NCBI GenBank assembly: GCA_027946555.1
Contig: JAPEVC010000003.1
Span: 1 to 64,000 of the forward strand
Length of the DNA stretch: 64,000 bases
Origin: Gnomoniopsis sp. IMI 355080
Lineage: Eukaryota; Ascomycota; Sordariomycetes; Diaporthales; Gnomoniaceae
Direction: 5' to 3'
Part shown: positions 46,578 through 57,785 of the stretch, piece by piece
Layout: each line of letters opens with the position of its first letter
Position numbering within the stretch: the first letter of the stretch is position 1
Position numbers and translations under genes: made by a program
Notes under the pieces: model-generated
What the model saw: only the letters and a program-made list of their open reading frames with translations
What the model was told of the DNA's origin: nothing
The model's database searches: none

Positions 46578-48811
46578 TCAATAATAGGACGGATATCCGG
46601 CGCCCGGCCGATTGAATTGTTGCCGCTTGGGCGGTGGCTGCGGGTCATCATCATCGTCGTCCGACAGGGTCAGGTCGATCACGTCGTGACTTCGCTTGTT
46701 GCCTCCGGATCTAGGCATCGAAGAGCCTTCTATAGATGCCTCTGTTCCAGGTGTCGGAGCAAGTGTCGGTGGGACGAGGTTGGCAGGAGTGTGTGTGCTT
46801 CGGTATCCTCCAGGAGTGGAGGTGCTGCGGCCTCCAGCATGGCTGACTTCCGAGATTGAGAAGTCATCATCGTCCAAGTTGTACGCATCATAGCGAGGCT
46901 CTGGCTTGACTTCTTCCTCCTCAACAGGCCCGTGGGCCTTCCAGTTACCGTCCGGTTTTATGTCGACCTGCTCGACCGACTTGGAGGTCTTGTCCAATAT
47001 GTCTCGCACATACCTAGAGCAGATTAGCACAATCGCGCACATGAGATGAGCAGCCGAGTCTTACTCATCAATGGCCAGCCTGTTGAACGGTGCTGACTTG
47101 CTACAGACAGGGCAAACCCATTGAGGACCCTGTTGCTGTAATTGAAGGTAGGAGAGAGCATCAAAACACTGCACATGCTTGCATGTGTCCGCACGGACGG
47201 GTGTGGTCAGTCGCATATACGAGATGGGGCACTTGAGCGACAAGACTTGAGATGATAGCTCAATCTCTGCATCTTGCGCTTCCTTCGTGACTGCGATGCC
47301 TGTCAACATTTGCGATCTTTTCAATAACAGGCAGGTAGGGATACGCACGCTCTTTGAGAACGGAATCTCTAGATATCCTTTTCTTGGAGACGGAATCCAC
47401 CAGTCTCTCCACAGGGACCGACCTGCATATGTTGATGACAAGCCAGAACTTCTAGAAGCAGACGAAAAAAGTTAGCCTGAGTGTTGAAAGAAAACACATG
47501 GCCTTTCGCACCTGAATACAGGGCATGACGAGGAAGGGACTCGGACCGAACTGCGATATTGAGATGACTTGTCACCTGCCTTCGTCGTCAGAGCATATGT
47601 GAACTCAATGTTGTTGGGGTATGTCGGAGGTCTAAGCCTGAGCAGATCCGTGATATCAACAGGTCTTGTTGAGCCTGGCTTGTTTTTCAGCCCTCGCAAA
47701 TTTGCCTTGACATCGTCTCCATTCACCTTCATCTCGGACTGATGGGGGAACGCTATGTCTTGCATGCCGTGTTCCTCTGTGCCACAGAACACCATGACCC
47801 TGAGAGATTTATCCTCGGCAAATTGCTTAAGGAGAGGAGTATCCTGGGCCTTGATCTGTATGTTGATGGAGTGCCTGTGTTGTGACATTGCTGATGTCTG
47901 TTAGTCTGCAGCAATGGATGGGGAGGGCCAGGAGGTGTGCTTTACCTTGACAAAAGTGGACGTTTCCAATCCTTTGTTCAACTCGATAGAAGGGACTGGG
48001 ATGGAACATGGGCCCTTCAACTGATTGATACGGTCTCAGCTTCTGTTGATAGTATGCTGGAAGAGAAAATAGACTCGCAAAATAGTAAAACATACCCTGG
48101 GGAGGGGGCTGGTAAGCCCTGTGACCATTCAATCCCCCATTGTAGGCATTGAAGCTAGGGTGACCATTGGTCACAGGCGCCGGCGAGTAGCCGTGATTTG
48201 GCATGTTGTTGATGGAGGGCAGTGCGTGGTTTGTGCGGCCGTATGGGGTCGGGGACACGCGGGCGTCATGTGGCAGCTGTTGAGGATGTGATGGGAAGAG
48301 GTAAGAAGCTGGGTGAACGCCTTCTTTCTCTTTCTCGCGACGAATGCTCTCCGCGAGTTCGCGATATGCTGGAACGTCACCTTGCGAGTAGGCCTTGGTG
48401 AGTGCTGCACGAGAGGAGTCGTCAGTAATTGGCAGGTAGTTTGGCAACCGTGTTTTCCTGGAGACGAGACGAAGACAGAGATGAAAGACGAAAAGGCAGG
48501 ACGAGGCAGAGGGGAAAGCGTCAACATCTAAATTGACATGTGACATGGAGTCGAATCGCAATTTCGCAAAGGAAGGAAGCCGACTCCCAGCGCACGGGAA
48601 AGTCTGCGAAGGCTGAGCAGACTTCGAAATCCGAATGATTTAAATTCCCAGACATACCGTCGATGATACGCTTCTGCAGCTCAGCCTTGACTCCGTTGGT
48701 GGGCAATGCGTTTAGTCGACAGATGGCCTGAAGTTCTCTGTTGAGGAATTGGTTGCTTCCGAGACGCTTTACTAAGGCTCGGAACTGGTCTATCGGTGGT
48801 AGGGCCGACAT
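46578..48811 (-). CDS. siz1: SIZ/PIAS-type SUMO E3 ligase
   Basis: Seven exons: 48811-48658, 48404-48096, 48056-47946, 47890-47580, 47451-47349, 47290-47065 and 47013-46578, about 549 residues. An N-terminal SAP domain (residues about 10-51, FRALVKRLGSNQFLNRELQAICRL ... ELQKRIID) binds DNA. A PINIT region follows (HSINIQIKAQDTPLLKQF ... NIEFTYALTTK ... KFWLVINICRSVPVERLV). The SP-RING runs C350-C392: CPISYMRL, the C366-x-H368 and C371 ligands, then CPVC; it recruits the Ubc9-SUMO thioester. The acidic C-terminus has a SUMO-interacting motif, VIDLTLSDDDDDD. The protein should sumoylate chromatin factors in the nucleus. Two junctions are uncertain: the intron after YALTTK needs a GC donor (47579) or a different GT donor at 47519, and the exon 6 acceptor could also be at 47300. 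Confidence 0.88.
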
Positions 48812-49488
48812 GTTCGCGACTGCCTGCGGTGCACACGCCGGGGGGTGGGGTCCGAACGGAGGAGCAGTAAGAGGGAATCCTGGGTTTCGCAGTATCGTCG
48901 TAATGGAGAAAGAATACCAAAGTTTGGTCTACAGTAGCTAGTATTGTCGGGTGAGCGTCGAGTACAGGTCTCGAGATAGGCAGAGCTGGTGATGGGTGGT
49001 GAGCATGTATGTTGGTGTGGCGAGAGACTGGAGGAGTAGGAAAGGAGAGGTAGCTGAGCTGGTTTGGGGCTAAGTCATCCTACGCCGCCATCACAGAGAC
49101 ACAGAACATGAAGCTGGTATCCTGTCACCTTTGTCTGCAACTTGGTTGCCTCACCTCAGCCTTTTGGGTCTGTTGCTGCAGAGATGCTGAATTGTTTGAG
49201 GGAGTTGGCACACTCTCAGTCCACTGTTCACAAACGACGTTGACGCATCGCTACCCACTTGTCAACTTTGGGAAGGCGGTGGATAAATCGACTGCTTATC
49301 TTTATCGATAAGCAACTAATCTACATGTTCTCCAAATCTTCCACGGCAGCCATGGACGGGGACAATTTGCTTGGCCCTTTCGATTTTCGAAATAATTAAC
49401 AGCCCTACTCTCTACACGCCAACTACTGAAACTTTCTTTGCGCACCCGCTGCACACGTACAAACTCTACACCAGATACATCTACAGCA
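48812..49488. promoter_or_regulatory. divergent promoter, SIZ ligase / DUF2423
   Basis: Shared 0.7 kb upstream region of two divergent genes. It carries an inverted GATAAG pair listed separately. No gene inside. Confidence 0.5.
49294..49313. promoter_or_regulatory. inverted GATAAG pair (GCTTATC-N6-GATAAGC)
   Basis: Two GATAAGC sites in inverted orientation with 6 bases between, about 180 bases before the DUF2423 start codon. Candidate binding site for a dimeric or paired GATA factor. Confidence 0.5.
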
Positions 49489-49914
49489 ATGGCCAAGTCA
49501 TCCCGCGCAAGTACGAGGAAAGCAAACAATCGGAGGCTGAAGGAGAATGTCTTCGGCCCTGTGGAGGAGGCGCGCCAGCAACGTCTCGCAGCCAAGCTAC
49601 TCGAGATCGCTTCCCAGCCAAAGCCAGTACCAGAGAAGGAGATGAAAGATACCCCAGAGGAGGACGAGGCAGAACAGAAGACAGCAGACGAACACAAGGA
49701 AGACAGTAAGTTAAGATCCTTGAAAATCCTTGAACAAGTATACATGATGCCATGGAAATGCTGACCCTTTGCGCTTGAAGCAGCAATGGAGATTGATACC
49801 ACAGCCAAGTCTTCTAAACCGAAGAAGGGAAAGGCCATTAAGCGACGAGGCAAGAAGTCCAACATTGTGTTTCCAAAGTTCGGCGACCGGAAGACGATCA
49901 AGAAGAAGAGGTGA
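49489..49914 (+). CDS. DUF2423 protein, nucleolar-type
   Basis: Two exons, 49489-49705 and 49784-49914, encode 115 residues (116 if the acceptor is three bases upstream). The N-terminus MAKSSRASTRKANNRRLKEN, followed by VFGPVEEARQQRLAAKLLEIASQPKP, is the DUF2423 signature seen in small, very basic fungal proteins related to animal LLP/LAPS18, which localise to the nucleolus. The middle is acidic (PEEDEAEQKTADEHKED), and the C-terminus is lysine-rich and ends FPKFGDRKTIKKKR, a probable nuclear/nucleolar signal. A role in ribosome biogenesis is plausible but not shown here. It is divergent from the SUMO ligase. Confidence 0.8.
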
Positions 49915-50439
49915 TCTGGTGATGGCGGTTCAGAGGAGGAAGATGTGAATCCGGTTCTATCATCTGGAAGGGCTTTGCGAGACATGAGCCAAACGCAGTA
50001 TTGCCAGACTCATGCAATTCTCTAAGAGAAAGTCCTACATGAGTGTCAATTAATAGACCATATTTTTGGCCTCCCGGGGGGGGGGGCTGCTTAGTACCTA
50101 AGTTAGCAAGGAGGGGCGGTAGCCTGGCTGCCGGGCAGGCCTGGGGCCGAGGACGGCCCCTAGAAGACGACAGGGGATGCGGTCGCCAATTGCGACCTGC
50201 ACATGCAAGGCTGAAGAAGGATCAGCTTGGCAGCAACATTCAATTTTAAGCTTTATACGACCAAACCCCGTTTTGCCAAAGCTCCTGACTTTCTATCGAT
50301 GAGCAAACCGAGCGATTCCCAACCTCTAGCAACCTCAACTCCTCGGATCCTGCTTGCGATGGAGCGTAGTCCCGAGAGCTCATAGTACCACTCTTCCCAA
50401 ACACCTGTCATCTCCCTTTCGTGCCACGCAGCGCAAGAG
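49915..50439. other. 0.5 kb intergenic
   Basis: DUF2423 3' UTR and Las21 promoter. Contains an eleven-G run (50086-50096). No gene. Confidence 0.55.
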
Positions 50440-53431
50440 ATGAAGGGCCCGCAACATGGCGTAAAAACCCACTCCACGGCCCTACTCGTCGTAGCGAACA
50501 TTCTGATCCCCATTGCTATTTACATCTTCGGCACGGGCTTCTTCCCTTATAAACCACTGCTTCCAGGTCTCGCTGTCTACAGCGACTCTGAATATGGGCC
50601 ACCACCAGCTGCGCCCTTCGACCGGGTGGTCTTTATGGTTGTAGATGCATTGCGAAGGTCAGAGCCGCGGCACAGAAGACGCCTTTGCAATAGCTGATAT
50701 TCACGCAGTGATTTCGTTTATTCTGCCAATTCGGGATTCAGGTATACCCAGTCGTGAGTTATGGACCGTTCGACAGCTGGCTGCCCTTCGAAAGCTTACC
50801 CGTTACAGACTCATTCAAGATGGCTCCGCGATCCCCTTCACCGCGCATGCAACTTCTCCAACTGTTACGATGCCGAGGATTAAAGCGATCACCACCGGCT
50901 CGATACCATCGTTCCTCGACGTTATCCTCAATATCGACGAAGGAGATGAGTCCTCGTCACTTGCTTCCCAGGATACATGGTTGGCACAAATGAAGGCCAA
51001 GGATACGGGCAAGCTGCTGCTGTATGGGGATGACACATGGCTGAAGCTTTTCCCCGGACTGTTCGACAGAGCGGATGGGACGTCGAGCTTCTTTGTAGCT
51101 GTATAGAGCTTCACCGTGCCCAGCCTTGTAAGGATTGGTGGCTGACTGAGCTTAGGACTTTACCGAAGTGGATCACAATGTCACCAGGCATATCTCGGAT
51201 GAACTCAAGAATGATGATTGGAATACCATGGTTTTACATTACCTCGGTCTCGATCATATCGGCCACAAAGGCGGCCCTCGAAGGTAGGCGTCTAGAGGAC
51301 TATCTGGACAATGAATCGCTTAGTGCTGATATTGCGAACAGCACCAACATGCTACCAAAACAGACCGAAATGGATGGTATAGTCAAGCAGATTTATACTG
51401 CCATCGAATCGCAACAACATCTCAAGTCAACATTAATGGTGCTATTGGGCGACCATGGCATGAACGATGCTGGTAATCATGGAGGCTCGGCACCGGGAGA
51501 AACCTCTCCGGCTCTCGTTTTCCTGTCACCAAAGCTGAAGTCTTTGGGAAGGAAATTTGAAGTACCCGTTGAAACACATGAGGACTTCAGGTATTACTCC
51601 GTCGTCGAACAATCCGACCTTGCTCCTACTCTCGGGGCCCTGCTTGGCTTTCCGGTGCCGAAAAACAACCTCGGGGCATTTATATTAGACTTCCTACCTT
51701 TTTGGCCACGCAGTGCGTCTCATGCTCAAGCCTGCTATTTTGGTCAATTGCTGACAGCAAGTAGAGAACGACCAGATGCAGATTCTCATGCGTAACGCGG
51801 AGCAGATATTGACCATCATGACCGCTACCTTCGGCGAAGAGCTCTTTGACGCGGCTGCAAGCAATGACTTTTGTCTCCGCAAGGAGACAGACGTTGAGGA
51901 TCTTGCTTGCAGATGGAGGCTGCTTGTTGAGTCTTCCAGAGCCATGGGAAAATCTAAAATGGACCAGGAATGGACTTTAGCGATGTCGCAGGTAAGACAT
52001 ACTCATTACTTGATGATTCTTGCTTTTCGCTAATGGTGCCGAATCTTCAGTGGCTGAAAGATGCTCAGAGGCTCTTGAGTAGCATGGCGAGTAATTACAA
52101 TATTACAAGGCTCGCCATCGGCCAAGCTGTCTCGATTGCAGCAACATTATTGGCGATCTTTGCAGTCTACCAGAATGCCGGCGGATTGTCAATATCAGCC
52201 ATGCCCTTCACGCTCATCACCATCGCCTACGGCATAATGATGTTTGCGAGTAGTTATGTAGAAGAGGAGCAACACTATTGGTATTACACCACGACTGCCT
52301 GGCTAGCATACGTCAGCTGGAGAGGTTTCAGTGGGTATGTGATTTCTTGGACTTGACCGAGGGGAATATACCAACGCTGACGAGTTCTACAGGACCTCAA
52401 AGTCTAAAATCGGCCATTTATCAGCTTTCATCTTCGCCGCAGTGACTACACGAACCATCCGGGGCTGGAATCAAACCGGCCAGAAATTTGCCGGTGATCC
52501 TGATCTTGTGAAGATTTTCCTGCACACCGAGCCCGTCTACCTCTGGGTCCTGATGAGCATTACATACCTCTGGATTCACCGGCAACTTATGCAGGCCTTC
52601 GACGGGCTTCCCACCTCCCTCTGCATTAGCGGCAGCGTAGGACTCGTTCTCTCTGCCTTCACCTTCAAGCTCGCCTTCACCAATGAAGACGCCCCGGAGC
52701 TCGTAGCCGGCTTCGCCCGGTCTTTGGTTGACCTCACACAGGGCACGTCGCTCGTGACGCGCGCACAGGCAGTCTTTGTCGGCCTCGCCCTTGCCGCTGC
52801 ATGTGTGATCTACTTTATCGTCACGAAGAACCGCGTGTCCAAGCGAATGACTGCCGTTGAGTCGCTGCATCACCTGTACACGCTCCTCGCCATGACACAG
52901 AGTCGCGCAACCAATGTCCCACTATTCCTGCTCTTCGATATTATCTTCAAGTTCCTCTCGGCGCAGTCCCTCACTCTGACCGAGCTGACGACCTCTTCCC
53001 TACTCCTACAGTACATGTCTTTCTTTGCCCTTGGTGGCACAAACGCCATATCCTCCGTCGACCTCTCCAGCGCATATAACGGCGTGCGGAACTATGATGT
53101 CGTGACTGTCGGTATCCTCACATTCATCAGTAACTGGGCCGCTCCGATCTACTGGGTGACCGCGGTTAACGTCCTGCTCATGAGGAAGCGGAAGATCGGG
53201 GAAAAAGACGTCTATCTCCGGCACATCACGCTACTGACGGTGTTTGCGGCTGCAAGCGTGGCGTTTGTCATGGCGGCTTGCACTGCGCTGCGGACGCATC
53301 TGTTTATCTGGACAGTATTTTCGCCAAAGTATTTGTACTGTGTGGCATGGAGTCTGGGACAGCATCTGCTCATTAATATTGGTGTAGGTGGATTCCTATA
53401 TTGGCTGGGGACGTTGGCAAGTCGCGTGTGA
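50440..53431 (+). CDS. las21: GPI ethanolamine phosphate transferase 2 (Las21/Gpi7)
   Basis: Eight exons, 50440-50657, 50709-50753, 50809-51100, 51156-51283, 51342-51712, 51762-51991, 52051-52334 and 52393-53431, encode 868 residues. An N-terminal hydrophobic segment (residues 13-33) anchors a lumenal alkaline-phosphatase-like domain: FMVVDALRSDFVYS with metal ligand D69, KAITTGSIPSF with the likely nucleophile Thr at about 116-117, LHYLGLDHIGHKGGPR, and LLGDHGMNDAGNHGG. The C-terminal half has about ten membrane segments and the RGWNQTGQK motif typical of Gpi7/PIG-G. In the ER it adds ethanolamine phosphate to the second mannose of the GPI anchor, affecting wall protein display. The exon 6 acceptor CAAG (51761) is chosen to keep frame; the others fit the family well. 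Confidence 0.92.
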
Positions 53432-54069
53432 AAGACAGTTGAGGCAGAACTCAATCAACTTTGCAGCGTAGAGATCCTTAGATAGACAGCATGTTGGACA
53501 AGATTCCCGGCCAAAGCGGTCACTAGATGAGTAACATCTCTCCAGTGTTCATCAAACCAGTAATCTTCTACGGCCAATCTAATAAACCATCTACGATCAT
53601 CTCGACTGCAGCATCAGAGCGCAGAATCGATTGACCTGGTTATTGGCGGTACGAGTCAACTTATTGCCCTACATGCCAATCAAGAAGTGCGCAGCTTGTT
53701 CTAAGACTTCAAAATACGCAGCATATCGGGCATGGCTGAAAGACATGATGACAGGAGATATCAACATCATCAGTACGATGGTGTATTCACCAGCCGTAGC
53801 AAGCCTGTCGTTAGCATGGACTACACCAAATCAAAACGAATTGATCTATAAAATAGATTGTGGTCTGGGTAGGCAAGGGGACTCGGGACATGAAGTTGGA
53901 CGAAAGCTTGCCAGACTTGTATTGAACGAAAATGTTCATGAAATTCACCATGCGTGCGTCGTAAGAAAAGTGGAAAAGCCGGCCATCCCATACCAGTCAG
54001 TATACCACTCCAAAACCAAACGTCAAGTCGACAAAAGTACCCAAGGAAATAAACACATTGGCAACTCCC
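53432..54069. other. 0.6 kb intergenic, convergent
   Basis: 3' regions of Las21 and condensin Ycg1. One open frame of about 150 codons crosses it but has no Met start near its left end and no family resemblance. Confidence 0.55.
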
Positions 54070-57000
54070 TCAACCACCCATGACAGTATCGCCATCATCA
54101 TCCAGTAGTTCGCTCACCAACGAGGCCCCATCATCCTCCGGCTCCGCCTTCGTCACGTCCCCATTCGTCTGAATGACCGTCCCCTCTCCACTACTATCAT
54201 CCTCTCCCTCCTCTCCGTCTACTCGATTCAAACGCTCATTCTCCTCCTCCTCCTCCTTGATTTGCGGCTCTGTACCCACAGTTGTCCGGTCCTCCCTGTT
54301 GAGGGCATGCTCATCTGGCCCAAGGGACACGCTGCGGCTCATAGACGAGCGACTGCTCCTGCGCATAACGGCCTCCTTCGCCTGGTCCAGCGCGTTGACA
54401 ATCTTGCCGAGTGACACGTGGATCTTGTATAGGGCATTGCGGCCTGTGGTGTCGGCGATGAGATTCTGCTCGACGGCGTCGGAGACCTCGGCGTAGAGCT
54501 CGCGGGTCTTCTCTTCGGTGGAGGCGGGGCTGATATAGAGCTTGCCGAGCAGGGCTGCGACGGCTTTCTTTTCGTCCTCTGGGCGATCGTTAGCATCTAC
54601 AATTGTGTTCCCAAGTAAGCTCGGTGGGAGGGAGTAGAGGAGCTTACTGCTGCAATTCGAGTCCAACCTCTCCAAAATGTTCCGCGCGAACTCCAGGTGC
54701 ACATCGCCATTCACATTCTTCCGCTCGCCCTCCAAGCCTGCGTCCGGGCTAAAGCACTTCCTTGGGTCTGTCCAATCGACCAAACACGCGCCAATGGTCG
54801 CCAAGCTGACCATCTCATCGTCGACATCCGCATCGTCGTCATCCAACCCTTCACGCACATTGTACAGAGCGTGCAGCGCGTCAAGCGCAACCGCCCTCAT
54901 GAGATCTTGATTCTCAGTGCGCGAGTAGCAGAACACCGGCAAGAAGTAGTTGAGAGCCTGCCTGACGCTCTGATTCTGCGAACTAGCGGGCTCGAAATAG
55001 GCGATCACCAGCGTCTTGAGCAACTCGGCGGAAGCTTCCGTATCGGTAACCACACGACCAAGCAACAGCTTCGAAGCTGCGATGGTGGCAACAGCCTGAA
55101 CTTCTGGCGATTTCGCACCGGAGCGAAGGGCTTTGACGTAGACCTTCATCAGTGTGGGGTTGTTGGCGAGGAGCTGCGCGCCGTGAACGTTGAGGATGTC
55201 TGTGAGGATATGGAGCGCGGTAATCTGAAGGGCAGTGTGGCCCTTGCTGAAGAAGTGCATGAACAAAGTCAAGTTCTCCTCGGCGAGAGAGCGATCCAGC
55301 AAAGAGCAGAGGCCCAGACACAACAGACCGCGCTCGCGCACGGGCGCCTCATGACTACGAACAGCCGGTACGACCAGATTGTTGAGCATGGACACGAGAT
55401 GGTCGTTCTCCTGTAGGCTGCCCGAGACATTAGTCAACATGCACTGCACGATGTGCAGACATTTCATGTTGATAACGATCTCCTTGACGGCCTTGGCATG
55501 TGCTTCTTCCTCGCTGATTTCGTCCTTGTTGCCCTTGCGGTTCCGGTTTGCCTTATTGCTGGATTCCTCGTCTTCGTCAACTTCGGACTTTGCAGAGTGG
55601 AAGCTCTCATTATCGTCCACATCATCTTCGACGATGGTGTCGTGGACATCTGCCACTGCCTCGAGCACAACACTGCAGAATTCCCGCTCGCCTGCGTTGT
55701 CCGGAGCACAAATGTCGCGGAGAACGTTAACGGTCAATTTCGTGGTCTCATCCGGGAGTTCAGGAATGGACAAAGTCTGCCTGAGCATGGAGAACATCTT
55801 CCTGCGGCCGACCTCATCGGAGTAGTCCAAAGTCATGGCGATATGCAGAAGCTGCTCCACAATGAATTCCTGTTCAACAGTATCTTCCTCTTCATCCTCA
55901 CCGTCGTTGTCCTCTTGCTGTGATATCCTCTTCAAAGCGTCCACGAGAACTTTGACGTAGCGTTCCAAGTAGAACCCAAGCTTTGTGACCTCGGGCAGCT
56001 TTTCTTCGACAAGATCCTCGTACTTACCGTTGCCTTCGTTGCGGCAGAATTCATTGAAGCTGCGGGCCATAAAGACGGATTCGGCAGAGAGTGTCTCCCA
56101 AAAGTTGTCGTCAAACGTGACAGCCTCGCGGTAATCAGGTCGTCCCTCCCAGAAGCCGTTCATGGCCTCCAGAGCTACACCATTCTCAACACCAGAATTG
56201 ACAACGTCGATACGTTCGAGGAGTTCGAGCAGGCCGTCAAAACTAGGGGCGGGAAGCTCCACTGGTTGTCCATCTTCACCGAGTGGCGGTGCACCGGCGC
56301 AATCTTCGATCCACCTCTCGCGGAAGAGTCGCCCTGCGGCCTTGCGAACAGTCTCGTCTCTGTCGCGGAGACCCCATCTCAGCAATTTCTCTCTCATAGA
56401 GAGCGACAGGTGACGAAAGTCTCCCAGGGCCGGCAGGAGACGGGCGTACACGGCTCTTCGCGTCATGGCGTCTTGATCCCTTGCTCTCTCCAGTAAGAAT
56501 GGGAGTGTGTTGGGCAGAATGGGTAGGTTCACGAGTAGTGATCTCCTGACGTCTGCGCTTGGGTCATTCTGCAGCACCTCAAGCAATTTCTCCAGCAGTC
56601 CACTAGCCTCGTCTTCGTTGCTATCGTCCGAGTTGGCCTCAGCCTCTATCTGATTGCCAGCCAGACGACCTAGGCCCAGCACAGCCTGTGCGCGTACCAT
56701 GGCCTCCTTGTCGCGAATTCTCTTTAAGAGCCCGTAGCGCAATTTTTGGAACAGATCGTCGTCGATTGCATCTAGAGAATTGACAATGTGCGAGATGAGC
56801 TGGGTGGAGCGGTATCTGACGAACTTGTCCTTGGCCATCATCAAGGGCAAAATAGTGTCCATCAATTTGGCGGTAAGCCGTGTGCTCGGCGTCTCAGGCA
56901 TTGTGCTTGCGTCTTCGTCAATCTCGCCGGCGAGCTCATTGTCCTTGTCGATGGAGTGCCTCATAAACACGCCCACGAAGCGGATAGTCTTCTCGCCAAC

Positions 57001-57354
57001 AGACTCGCTCTTCTTGACGGGCATGACGCGAAGCACGCACCGCACGAACTCAGTATTGAAGGCATCCTCGTCAAAGTCGGCTGCGGCGGTCTTCTTGGCG
57101 GTTGTAGGCTCGTAGCAGCATGCCTCCTGGAGTTTCCGGAGGGTGACAGCAGATTTTCGGTGGGTTGCGGTGTTGCGCTGTGCGTCGCGAAATACAGCGG
57201 CGACCTGTGTACGGAGCTTATTGTCGGGGGCTTCCTCGGGAGCATCGACGTTCAGCGAGGACTGACGCGATGCGGCGGCAGATGCGCGGGCGTTGGTAGA
57301 GGCAGTGGACGCTTTTGTTGACGCGCGCCCGGATCGTGTCGCGCGGGGCGGCAT
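54070..57354 (-). CDS. ycg1: condensin complex subunit 3 (Ycg1/CAP-G)
   Basis: Exon 57354-54648 plus exon 54578-54070 give 1071 residues; if the 69-nt intron is retained the product is 1094. The intron (54647-54579) has GTAAGC, gatgCTAAC and CCCAG, and splicing yields ERLDSNCSKDEKKAVAALLGKLYI. The protein is a HEAT-repeat array: LMDTILPLMMAKDKFVRYRSTQLISHIV, KRIRDKEAMVRAQAVLGLGRLAG and LQNDPSADVRRSLLVNLPI are successive repeats. A central acidic linker (DDVDDNESFHSAKSEVDEDEESSN) precedes a second repeat block. The N-terminus is Ser/Ala/Arg-rich, and the C-terminus is acidic and Ser-rich, likely phospho-regulated. With Smc2, Smc4, Brn1 and Ycs4 it compacts mitotic chromosomes; Ycg1 with Brn1 grips DNA. 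Divergent from Nop4, with 431 bases between the start codons. Confidence 0.93.
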   Translation of the reverse strand: MPPRATRSGRASTKASTASTNARASAAASRQSSLNVDAPEEAPDNKLRTQVAAVFRDAQRNTATHRKSAVTLRKLQEACCYEPTTAKKTAAADFDEDAFNTEFVRCVLRVMPVKKSESVGEKTIRFVGVFMRHSIDKDNELAGEIDEDASTMPETPSTRLTAKLMDTILPLMMAKDKFVRYRSTQLISHIVNSLDAIDDDLFQKLRYGLLKRIRDKEAMVRAQAVLGLGRLAGNQIEAEANSDDSNEDEASGLLEKLLEVLQNDPSADVRRSLLVNLPILPNTLPFLLERARDQDAMTRRAVYARLLPALGDFRHLSLSMREKLLRWGLRDRDETVRKAAGRLFRERWIEDCAGAPPLGEDGQPVELPAPSFDGLLELLERIDVVNSGVENGVALEAMNGFWEGRPDYREAVTFDDNFWETLSAESVFMARSFNEFCRNEGNGKYEDLVEEKLPEVTKLGFYLERYVKVLVDALKRISQQEDNDGEDEEEDTVEQEFIVEQLLHIAMTLDYSDEVGRRKMFSMLRQTLSIPELPDETTKLTVNVLRDICAPDNAGEREFCSVVLEAVADVHDTIVEDDVDDNESFHSAKSEVDEDEESSNKANRNRKGNKDEISEEEAHAKAVKEIVINMKCLHIVQCMLTNVSGSLQENDHLVSMLNNLVVPAVRSHEAPVRERGLLCLGLCSLLDRSLAEENLTLFMHFFSKGHTALQITALHILTDILNVHGAQLLANNPTLMKVYVKALRSGAKSPEVQAVATIAASKLLLGRVVTDTEASAELLKTLVIAYFEPASSQNQSVRQALNYFLPVFCYSRTENQDLMRAVALDALHALYNVREGLDDDDADVDDEMVSLATIGACLVDWTDPRKCFSPDAGLEGERKNVNGDVHLEFARNILERLDSNCSSKLLYSLPPSLLGNTIVDANDRPEDEKKAVAALLGKLYISPASTEEKTRELYAEVSDAVEQNLIADTTGRNALYKIHVSLGKIVNALDQAKEAVMRRSSRSSMSRSVSLGPDEHALNREDRTTVGTEPQIKEEEEENERLNRVDGEEGEDDSSGEGTVIQTNGDVTKAEPEDDGASLVSELLDDDGDTVMGG

Positions 57355-57785
57355 TGTGAAATCGATACTAGAGGTGATGCAAAAGGACTGAAATGCTCAG
57401 CAAATAGAGCTGATGGGCTGATGTTGTTAGGTAAATGTCAAATTTGAGTTAGCACATCGCTTCGTGTGTTTCGGTCGTGAATGGGAGGACGGAGGAGCAT
57501 CAACAGAACCAAAGGCTTCACGATGGTCCAACACAGAAGAGTGCGCTCTCTCTGTCTCTCTGTAGCCTCGCGCAACGGTCCCAGTCTGTTTTGTCAACAC
57601 ACGCTCCGGCGGCGTGGTTACCCCGGCACACCACAAGCGGAGACCAGGGCCCCGATAAGAGTCTTATCGGTTAGATCAGACAGGGGTCGTCGAAAACTTT
57701 CTGGGCCTGGTTCCTCAAAATTTAGAGGGTTTCTCCCCTACCACTTCCCCATCATCAGTCCAACCTCTGGCGGACAGAAGCAATC
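57355..57785. promoter_or_regulatory. divergent promoter, Ycg1 / Nop4
   Basis: A 431-base region between two start codons. It contains the 19-base GATAAG palindrome (57652-57670). An AAAATTT tract at 57717-57723 lies about 65 bases before Nop4 and loosely resembles the yeast RRPE element of ribosome-biogenesis genes. Confidence 0.5.
57652..57670. promoter_or_regulatory. 19-bp palindrome of two GATAAGA half-sites
   Basis: CCGATAAGA, one central G, then TCTTATCGG: perfect 9-base arms, each with a GATAAG core, 115-135 bases before the Nop4 ATG and about 300 before Ycg1. Confidence 0.6.

Noticed and set aside
53631..54083. 150-codon + frame
   Set aside because: Begins without an ATG, overlaps the 3' end of condensin, no domain resemblance.
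54697..55416. 239-codon + frame
   Set aside because: Antisense shadow of condensin Ycg1.
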